From a bacterium (GTDB taxonomy: Bacteria > Chlamydiota > Chlamydiia > Chlamydiales > FEN-1388), in assembly GCA_021811115.1 (NCBI GenBank), contig JAJZPP010000064.1, forward strand, positions 1 through 5,274: a stretch of DNA of 5,274 nt, read 5' to 3'. The notes beneath the pieces are model-generated. The model was not told the DNA's origin. It made no database searches and was given only the letters and a program-made list of their open reading frames with translations. Positions 1-5,274 of this stretch are shown one piece after another. Every line of letters begins with the position of its first letter. The first letter of the stretch is position 1. A program made the position numbers and the translations under genes.

Positions 1-477
1 TCTGGCGCCGATGCCGCCTCCATCATCTATGGAGGAGTCATTCAGTACACAATAGACCCTGTTGTTACGCCCTTGAGAGCCGACCTTCCGCTCGTATTGG
101 TCTATTCTGGAAAAAAAACACCCACTCCAGAGGTCATTCGGTACGTCATGGAACAAGAGGCACGCTCTCCGAAAACCACTGGAAGGCTCTTCGCCGCAAT
201 TGATGAGATTTCACGCGAGGCAGTTGCAAAGATTAATGATCTCCAAGCGCTTGGGAGGCTCATGAACCAAGCAAACGGCCTTTTGGAGGCATTGGGAGTG
301 GGCACTCCTGAACTCTCCTCCTTGTGCTGGTCGCTCCGGCAAAACCCTGGCATCTTTGGAGCGAAAATTTCCGGATCAGGCCTTGGAGATTGCGCTGTCG
401 GGCTTGGGAAACTCTCATCAGCTGTCCAGACAATACCCTCAACCGTCTCTTCAACAGGAGTTTTGCTGCATGGATAG
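1..477 (+). CDS. mvk: Mevalonate kinase, C-terminal part (5'-truncated by window edge)
   Basis: This GHMP-family kinase phosphorylates mevalonate to 5-phosphomevalonate with ATP in the cytoplasm, the first kinase step of the mevalonate route to isopentenyl diphosphate. The frame is open from base 1, so the start lies outside the window; 158 residues are visible, about half of a usual mevalonate kinase. The fragment opens with SGADAASIIYGG, the family motif SGxDxxxxxxGG, whose Asp (bases 10-12) corresponds to the catalytic base of mevalonate kinases. A LVLVYSGKKTPTPEVI segment at about residues 31-46 is typical of the family. The third GHMP motif, KISGSGLGDCAVGLG, lies at bases 364-408. The gene ends at TAG 475-477, inside the start of the decarboxylase gene, which implies one operon and coupled translation. 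The identification is firm at family level, and the next gene in the same pathway supports it. Confidence 0.9.
   Translation, partial: SGADAASIIYGGVIQYTIDPVVTPLRADLPLVLVYSGKKTPTPEVIRYVMEQEARSPKTTGRLFAAIDEISREAVAKINDLQALGRLMNQANGLLEALGVGTPELSSLCWSLRQNPGIFGAKISGSGLGDCAVGLGKLSSAVQTIPSTVSSTGVLLHG
456..460 (+). promoter_or_regulatory. Ribosome binding site of the decarboxylase gene
   Basis: AGGAG lies 9 bases before the ATG at 470, inside the end of the mevalonate kinase gene. It decides the start: the same frame is open back to ATG 356, but that upstream stretch overlaps conserved kinase coding sequence and encodes nothing resembling the decarboxylase. Confidence 0.75.
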
Positions 478-1462
478 CCGTCGTACTGCGGCCCGTCTGA
501 TCGTACCGCTCTCCTACCAGCCGTCTGTAGCCAGTGCGACAGCCTATGCGCCGGTGAATATCGCCCTCATAAAGTATTGGGGAAAACGAACCATTCCTCT
601 CCACCTGCCCTTAACAGACAGCTTTTCGATCACCATCGATGCTGGGACCACAACGACAGTCACTCAATCCACCCTTTCTGACACCGTTTCGCTCAATGGC
701 ACCCCCCTTGATCCAAGCTCTCCATTTTACCTTCGGCTCACCACTTTTTTAGACCTTGTTCGGCCCCATCCAGCCTTTCGCTTTGCCATAACGACTCAGA
801 ATGATATCCCGACAGCGGCTGGGCTTGCCTCCTCAGCCTCAGGATTTGCAGCGCTTGTGCTGGCGCTCAACCGGTTTTTCTCATGGAATCTCTCAACCCA
901 GCAGCTCAGCTGCCTTGCTCGACTGGGCAGTGGCAGTGCCTGCCGCTCGATCCAGGCGGGATTTTCGCATTGGAAGCGAGGCACTCGTGCCGATGGACTG
1001 GATTCCTACGCTGAAAAAGTTCCTGCAGAGTGGCCTGAGCTCGCCTTTGGCATCCTCCTCCTCTCCTCAAAACAAAAAACCATTGGCTCTTCTGATGCCA
1101 TGCGCCGTACTGTCGATACTTCTCCACTCTTCCCTCTCTGGGCTTCCTGCGTTGAAAGAGACCTCGAACAGCTCCTGAAGAGCCTTGAGGGCAATGATTT
1201 TGACCTTTTTGGGAGAACGATCGAGCAGAATGCGCTCACCATGCATGCGACTATGCACGCCTCATGGCCGCCGATCGTGTATTGGCAGCCTGAAACTCTT
1301 TCAGCCTTGCATGCTATCTTCAAAGCACGGGCCGATGGGCTTCCGCTCTATGCCACCATGGATGCGGGGCCAAACGTCAAACTCTTCTTCCAAAAAAACC
1401 ACACTGAAGAGGTTGTGAAGCTGTTTCTCGATATTCAGCTGACGAAACTTACGTTGCACTAG
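470..1462 (+). CDS. mvaD: Diphosphomevalonate decarboxylase
   Basis: A cytoplasmic GHMP-superfamily enzyme of 330 residues that converts mevalonate 5-diphosphate to isopentenyl diphosphate, with ATP hydrolysis and CO2 release. Visible family motifs, in order: APVNIALIKYWGKR at residues 27-40, with the conserved substrate-contacting Lys; PTAAGLASSASGFAAL at 114-129, the ATP-binding loop; GSGSACRS at 153-160, whose Arg159 matches the active-site Arg of the family; SSDAMRRTV at 207-215; and MDAGPN at 297-302, whose Asp298 corresponds to the catalytic Asp of the yeast enzyme. Length is normal for bacterial members. The ATG at 470 has AGGAG nine bases upstream. It leaves 26 residues before the first motif, somewhat more than usual, but no better in-frame start follows. 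The gene overlaps the mevalonate kinase gene by 8 bases, so the two are probably co-translated. Its TAG stop interlocks with the stop of the opposing RHS gene. No terminator is visible after it. Confidence 0.95.
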   Translation: MDSRRTAARLIVPLSYQPSVASATAYAPVNIALIKYWGKRTIPLHLPLTDSFSITIDAGTTTTVTQSTLSDTVSLNGTPLDPSSPFYLRLTTFLDLVRPHPAFRFAITTQNDIPTAAGLASSASGFAALVLALNRFFSWNLSTQQLSCLARLGSGSACRSIQAGFSHWKRGTRADGLDSYAEKVPAEWPELAFGILLLSSKQKTIGSSDAMRRTVDTSPLFPLWASCVERDLEQLLKSLEGNDFDLFGRTIEQNALTMHATMHASWPPIVYWQPETLSALHAIFKARADGLPLYATMDAGPNVKLFFQKNHTEEVVKLFLDIQLTKLTLH

Positions 1463-4400
1463 TGAGCCAAAAACTGCTCCTGGAACTTCTGGCCAAGCTC
1501 TTCAACCACTTTCCCATACGTTTTCCCCGTAAAAAGATGGTCTGTGACAGGGAGGAGTCCTCCTGGATAGGCTGATGGGATAAAGTGGATGTTGGGCCCT
1601 CCTCGGTAGTACCGAAAGAAATCTATCAAGGGTACCCCATCGTTTGTGCTCACGTAATTGTCAACCTGCCCACACAGATCCTCACTGAGCAGGGTTGGTG
1701 CCCCAAAGGTTGAGACTCGAATCATCTTGCGCTCATCAAGAGTGAGGAGCCGCAAAGCAGTACTCGTATCGGTTGCCCCCAGACTGTGGGCATAGTGGAT
1801 AATCGCACCGCCCCCTTTTACCCCACCCAACTCAGTGATAAGCTCCTTCCACAGCTTCACAAGCAACTGTACCGGATAGGATTGGCGGCCAGCCATCGAT
1901 CCAGCAGCCCTCAGGAGGTCGCCTGAAAACCCTTCTGTTGCCACATAGACAAAATGAACGGGCACATTCCCATGGGTCTTTGAGATGGAACTCACTGAAG
2001 AACGAATCTCCCGTGCGGTGTTGAGGAAGCCATTGATGTAGGTGAGGCGAACACGAGAGGCCTCATGCCCCTTTCCGAGCGTATCGATCTTGGTTTTGTC
2101 CAGATTATACCCAACCAGTCGCATCCACGATCTTCCGATAAATTCGCACACCGTATCCTCAAATCCAAACCGCATATCATCAAGCCAGGCACTTTTTGGT
2201 TTCGCATTGGTGATCGTCTTCAGAATGGAGGCAGAGACGTGGGAACACGCCTCCCGTACAGACCGTTGAATAGAGGCAAAGGAAAAAGGAACGGCGAACA
2301 TCCCCGTAGGATCGACAAAATCGATGGGATTATTGTGAACAAACACCTGATCATCCACGCTATCAACAAGGCCCAATGGATCCCGCTCCACCCACCGTTT
2401 CAGGAGGGGATTGTACCGACGGACCCCAAAATCGTAAAGCTGCTCTCTTTCCATCCATCGCTTCCCACAGTACCGCCACGGGCAAAGCCCTTGAAGTAAC
2501 CGCTCCCCCTTCGCATTGTAGATGTGGTTGGAGCCAAAGGCACTGTATCGATACACTTCGACAAGTGAGGAGCCTTCATAGAGGGCGGTAAGAGAGCCAC
2601 AGCAGTCTGTGACGGCTCTGTACGGCTTTCCATCTCTTACCATGCCGACACAAAACCTCGAGAGCGGATGGAACACTTTGATCGTCGTATGCTTTGGAGA
2701 GGTGAGCGCCACCTCAACATCCCCAAACCAGACCACCTGTTGGGCTCCTCTTTCTCTCATCCTCCCAAACCCATCATACCGATAGGTCATCTTCTTGCCC
2801 TGCTGAATAACCTCGCAAAGGCGTCCCAAAGCATCGTAGGCGTACGTGACTCTTCCCTTTGCATCCTGCTTCTCAATCAGGAGTCCATCGGCGTCATACG
2901 AAAAATGGCTCTCACCGATCTTGATGACACGGTGGTTTGCGTCATACTGACAAGGGGTTCCATTCAGTGAAGAGAGGGTTCCAAGCGGATCAAAGGTGTA
3001 CGCCTCAGCATACTCCCCTGACTCTCCAGCCAGTTGGTTGAGCCCATCGAAGGCCGCTTTTTGGGTGTAGAGGCCAAGCCCATCCTGTTTGGTGGTATTT
3101 TTTCGAGAAGAATTTTCTGGCGATGGAGGAAACGTCCACACCATATCTCGACAGGTCACCTCCCGTTTCGTCAGATGAAACGTCTCATCGAGAATCTGAA
3201 CCGTCTTCAGCCCGCCGTCTGGATTGTAACTGGCCACACATTCCCCATCGTGGATGAGCCGACCGGCCTCATCGAAGGCGCGAACAACTTTTTTTTGTGC
3301 CACCTCATCTTTAGCCTCAACAATGCGACCTGCCCCATCAAAACTGTAGCGGTAATCGATCGATCCATCCTCACTGTAGAGGCGAACAAGGTGGCCCGCT
3401 CCATCCCACACGAAGTGAACCTGTCTGCCGGCTCCTGTGATCTTCGTCGCAAGCCTTCCATGCTCATCATACGCGTAGGATACCTCAAAACCGCCAGCCC
3501 CCTTCACGTGCTTTACGCGGCCACCTTCAACCTGCCATTCTACTGTACGAGAGACATCAGCCGTCTGAACCAACCGCATCGACCCCTGATCATCCAACGG
3601 AATGAACCGCTCATCCAAACAAGGGTTCCCCTTACTATCAAACCAAATCCTTCTGGCATTATCTGAAAAGGCTTCGCTGACATGGGAATGGTCTCCAAAC
3701 TGCGTATCGACCTCAACCTGTCCATCCTTCGAGGAAAACGTGTTCTGGAGCAGTGTCTGCCGGCCACTTTGAGTGACCCGTTCATACCGGATCAGATGGC
3801 CGTTAGCGTCAAAAGTGGCAACGAAAGTGGCATTCTCTCCCATCTCAAGCCATCTCTCACAACCGCCATCTAAAGAAAATACTTGACGAACGCACACTTT
3901 GATAGCCCCCTCAAAGCGGAGCGACACGATTCTGTCGAAAGCGTCGTATTCCAGTGTGTACTGTTCATGGAGTTTACCGTGCTTATCGATCTGAGTGGTT
4001 CTGCGGAACTCATCCAAGGAAAGAACCGTTGTCTCATCATCCGTTTCGATGCGGGTCACGTGGGGGCCGTCGTAGGAGAACCTGACGACTTGGGGCTCTC
4101 TCCCTCCTTTTTCCCACGTCGACATCGCTACAACGCGTCCAAGCCCATCCCGATCAAACAGCTCGCACCGCCCATCCTTATACTGCACTTGCCTCGGATA
4201 GCCATCGAGGGTACGTCGAAGGAAACAGGCGCCTCCAACCTCATCCGGGGAAATTTCTTTTCTTGTTGAGAGCAATCCTGGCAGATCCCCAAAGGCCGCC
4301 CCCTTTTCCGAGAGGAGTGGGGGAGTCAGGAGCGTGGAAAGGTAGGATAAAAAGGCGACCGCTTGATCGGGGGTCTCGAGGCGAACCCGAACCCGATTTG

Positions 4401-5037
4401 GACTCTCTTCACGCCGCAAGAGCAGCTCTTTACCGCTCTTCGCATCAAGGCCACCACACGCCTCTTCTTCGCCATGTCTCCACCAGAGGCGCCACGTGGC
4501 CGCCTTTTCAAGAGTGGCATCATCGAGCGCCTCGTACGTGCCATCGTAGGCACTCTCTGAGCGAAGGTGCCACGTTGGGCCATGATCGTATATAATGGCC
4601 GTTGCTGCGGTATAACGAAAAAAACGGATTCTCCCATTCTGTTCGCGTATTGTCTGCAACTGATCACATGCATCAAACAAAAATTCTGTTTCATACCGCT
4701 CTCCTCCCTCGGGGTGATCGCCAGTCAGGCTCCCTTCGCGAATATGGAGAATTCTCTTGTCACTGTACAAAAAAAGGTGTGTGAGCGGAGCCTCATAGCC
4801 GCGACCGGTGAGGGTCAAGCGAACCAACCTTCCATTCTCCCACGCTGGTTTCATGGAGACAGGGCCGCACTCGATCGAGGATTGATCCCCTGAAGCAGAC
4901 GAGAGGATCCGCTCTTCACAGTTACAGGGGAGATGGATATTTGAAATCACGGCGCGCAATTGATCCACATCTGTAGCTGGCGCGAGACCGAAAAAAGCAA
5001 TACATAGAAGAAAAAATAGTAAGCCTCTTTCTAGCAT
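1459..5037 (-). CDS. Secreted RHS/YD-repeat protein with C-terminal alpha/beta-hydrolase-like tip
   Basis: A protein of 1192 residues. Residues 1-21 form a signal peptide (charged start, hydrophobic core, APA cleavage site), so Sec export is expected. Residues 22 to about 280 match no domain I recognise and include a CNC pair at 38-40. YD-type repeats follow, clearest at about 521-760, with anchors such as YDEHGRL (523-529), FDGAGR (566-571), FDEAGRL (588-594), YDALGRL (734-740) and YDGFGRM (754-760). The RHS-associated core runs from about 800 to 913 and includes YDFGVRRYNPLLKRWVERDP at 868-887 and NNPIDFVDPTGM at 902-913. In RHS and TcC proteins the DPxG[LM] motif marks self-cleavage of the variable tip. 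The tip (914-1192) looks like a serine hydrolase. There is no PAAR domain, which argues against type VI delivery. The start ATG has AGGAG six bases upstream. The target is unknown; an effector or toxin role is inference. Confidence 0.92.
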   Translation of the reverse strand: MLERGLLFFLLCIAFFGLAPATDVDQLRAVISNIHLPCNCEERILSSASGDQSSIECGPVSMKPAWENGRLVRLTLTGRGYEAPLTHLFLYSDKRILHIREGSLTGDHPEGGERYETEFLFDACDQLQTIREQNGRIRFFRYTAATAIIYDHGPTWHLRSESAYDGTYEALDDATLEKAATWRLWWRHGEEEACGGLDAKSGKELLLRREESPNRVRVRLETPDQAVAFLSYLSTLLTPPLLSEKGAAFGDLPGLLSTRKEISPDEVGGACFLRRTLDGYPRQVQYKDGRCELFDRDGLGRVVAMSTWEKGGREPQVVRFSYDGPHVTRIETDDETTVLSLDEFRRTTQIDKHGKLHEQYTLEYDAFDRIVSLRFEGAIKVCVRQVFSLDGGCERWLEMGENATFVATFDANGHLIRYERVTQSGRQTLLQNTFSSKDGQVEVDTQFGDHSHVSEAFSDNARRIWFDSKGNPCLDERFIPLDDQGSMRLVQTADVSRTVEWQVEGGRVKHVKGAGGFEVSYAYDEHGRLATKITGAGRQVHFVWDGAGHLVRLYSEDGSIDYRYSFDGAGRIVEAKDEVAQKKVVRAFDEAGRLIHDGECVASYNPDGGLKTVQILDETFHLTKREVTCRDMVWTFPPSPENSSRKNTTKQDGLGLYTQKAAFDGLNQLAGESGEYAEAYTFDPLGTLSSLNGTPCQYDANHRVIKIGESHFSYDADGLLIEKQDAKGRVTYAYDALGRLCEVIQQGKKMTYRYDGFGRMRERGAQQVVWFGDVEVALTSPKHTTIKVFHPLSRFCVGMVRDGKPYRAVTDCCGSLTALYEGSSLVEVYRYSAFGSNHIYNAKGERLLQGLCPWRYCGKRWMEREQLYDFGVRRYNPLLKRWVERDPLGLVDSVDDQVFVHNNPIDFVDPTGMFAVPFSFASIQRSVREACSHVSASILKTITNAKPKSAWLDDMRFGFEDTVCEFIGRSWMRLVGYNLDKTKIDTLGKGHEASRVRLTYINGFLNTAREIRSSVSSISKTHGNVPVHFVYVATEGFSGDLLRAAGSMAGRQSYPVQLLVKLWKELITELGGVKGGGAIIHYAHSLGATDTSTALRLLTLDERKMIRVSTFGAPTLLSEDLCGQVDNYVSTNDGVPLIDFFRYYRGGPNIHFIPSAYPGGLLPVTDHLFTGKTYGKVVEELGQKFQEQFLAH
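1462..2298 (-). other. RHS C-terminal tip domain: putative alpha/beta hydrolase, DUF687-like
   Basis: This is the variable tip of the RHS protein, residues 914-1192, after the DPTGM motif. Successive hydrophobic strands fit an alpha/beta-hydrolase order: VRLTYINGF (996-1004), VHFVYVATEG (1027-1036), AIIHYAHSLGA (1078-1088), IRVSTFGAP (1106-1114), VDNYVSTNDGVP (1125-1136) and NIHFIP (1149-1154). The nucleophile elbow would be AHSLG with Ser1085 (bases 1783-1785), with Ala in place of the usual first Gly. Asp1133 in NDGVP and His1167 in TDHLF complete a plausible triad in lipase-like order and spacing. The INGFLNT...VYVATEG...HSLGA pattern recalls chlamydial DUF687 proteins; I made that link from memory. 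Hydrolase fold is likely, substrate unknown. Confidence 0.6.
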
Positions 5038-5041
5038 AATG

Positions 5042-5069
5042 TTCTCCTAAACAACACTATTCAGGAGAA
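5042..5069 (-). promoter_or_regulatory. Leader hairpin that includes the RHS gene's Shine-Dalgarno sequence
   Basis: Read on the minus strand, UUCUCCU (5069-5063) is exactly complementary to AGGAGAA (5048-5042), which contains the ribosome binding site (AGGAG, 5048-5044) six bases before the ATG at 5037. The stem extends inward by GAA against UUU, including one G-U pair, to give 10 pairs around the 8-base loop UAGUGUUG. If formed in the mRNA it would block ribosome access, so translation could be set by temperature, a protein, a small RNA or upstream events. The pairing is seen directly; regulation is inference. No long T-run follows on either strand, so it is not an obvious terminator. Confidence 0.55.
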
Positions 5070-5119
5070 TGGGGTAAAACCATAAAGATGGAGTTAAGAG
5101 CTGAGATGTGACAAAGTAG

Positions 5120-5141
5120 GGGCCGATATCCGAATCGGTCC
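5120..5141. repeat. GC-rich inverted repeat (possible operator or RNA hairpin)
   Basis: Bases 5120-5127 pair with 5134-5141 to form an 8-pair stem, with one G-U pair at 5122/5139, around the 6-base loop ATCCGA. The core CCGAT/ATCGG arms are perfect. GGGGC at 5119-5123 can alternatively pair with GCCCC at 5148-5152. It lies about 85-105 bases upstream of the RHS start. It lacks a T-run on the downstream side of either strand, so a protein-binding site or leader structure fits better than a terminator. Confidence 0.4.
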
Positions 5142-5196
5142 AAAAATGCCCCCTCATTTCATGCATATCAAGCTAAGGTTTGTTCTTTTTCATCAG

Positions 5197-5236
5197 CGCA
5201 GAGGCTAGCGCCAGAAGAGGCGCAGAGTACGCAGAG
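5197..5236. repeat. CGCAGAG direct-repeat cluster
   Basis: The heptamer CGCAGAG occurs three times, at 5197-5203, 5221-5227 and 5230-5236. A weak GGC-TTC-GCC hairpin follows at 5246-5254. Similar runs of CGCAGAG units are found dispersed in intergenic DNA of many bacterial genomes, from memory. The unit may continue or recur beyond the window. No function can be read from it. Confidence 0.5.
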
Positions 5237-5274
5237 ATTTATAAGGGCTTCGCCTTGATATTTAGCCATTTTCT

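Larger units (their letters stand above)
5038..5274. other. Non-coding region upstream of the RHS gene
   Basis: This stretch carries no ORF with a convincing start and no recognisable RNA gene. It holds the RHS leader hairpin next to the gene, a GC-rich inverted repeat at 5120-5141 and a CGCAGAG repeat cluster near the right edge. The RHS promoter should lie here, but I see no sequence with a good match to both -35 and -10 consensus elements. Confidence 0.7.

Noticed and set aside
356..469. Upstream extension of the decarboxylase reading frame to ATG 356
   Set aside because: It overlaps the conserved GHMP motif of mevalonate kinase in another frame, has no family similarity, and a good SD supports ATG 470.
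1006..1323. Minus-strand ORF downstream of the RHS gene as a possible immunity gene
   Set aside because: It is antisense to the well-conserved decarboxylase, about 135 bases beyond the RHS stop, and its sequence is the low-complexity shadow of that gene.
1392..1417. Possible terminator for the RHS gene (short CACA/TGTG stem followed by seven T on the minus strand)
   Set aside because: The stem has only about four to five weak pairs around a 10-base loop, inside the decarboxylase coding sequence.
3034..3666. 210-codon open frame on the + strand
   Set aside because: It lies wholly antisense to the YD repeats of the RHS gene, has no SD or recognisable domain, and is explained by codon bias of the real gene.
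5002..5013. Lipobox-like FLLC at residues 9-12 of the RHS protein
   Set aside because: The Cys is too close to the N-terminus and sits inside the hydrophobic core; the APA site after residue 21 is the better cleavage site.
5113..5143. Possible RHS promoter TTGGAC-N19-TACTTT on the minus strand
   Set aside because: The -10 matches poorly and the spacing is too long; not convincing without a mapped transcript start.

Overview
The window holds three protein-coding genes and about 240 bases of non-coding DNA. Base composition is roughly balanced, and coding is dense and bacterial, with strong Shine-Dalgarno sites. On the + strand from the left edge lie the C-terminal half of a mevalonate kinase (start outside the window) and a complete diphosphomevalonate decarboxylase. 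They are translationally coupled by an 8-base overlap. The organism therefore very probably makes isopentenyl diphosphate by the mevalonate route, which is a minority route in bacteria.

Most of the remainder is one minus-strand gene for a 1192-residue secreted RHS/YD-repeat protein. It has an N-terminal signal peptide, a poorly recognisable first quarter, a run of YD repeats, an RHS-associated core that ends in a DPTGM-type self-cleavage motif, and a roughly 280-residue C-terminal tip. The tip reads as an alpha/beta-hydrolase (lipase/esterase-like) domain with a plausible Ser-Asp-His triad. The spacing and wording of the tip motifs recall the chlamydial DUF687 family, from memory. The RHS gene converges on the decarboxylase gene so closely that the palindrome CTAG supplies both stop codons. 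This leaves no room for an immunity gene downstream of the RHS gene.

The 237 bases upstream of the RHS gene contain no gene. They hold a hairpin whose 3' arm is exactly the Shine-Dalgarno sequence of the RHS gene (a candidate translational switch), a second GC-rich inverted repeat, and a short cluster of CGCAGAG direct repeats near the right edge.

Taxonomy is inference only. A Sec-secreted RHS protein with a DUF687-like tip points towards Chlamydiota or a similar host-associated lineage. The mevalonate kinase and decarboxylase motifs would also suit gammaproteobacterial intracellular groups such as Legionella or Coxiella relatives. The most interesting element is the RHS gene: a secreted, apparently immunity-free RHS capsule carrying a putative serine hydrolase, with a leader that can hide its own ribosome binding site.
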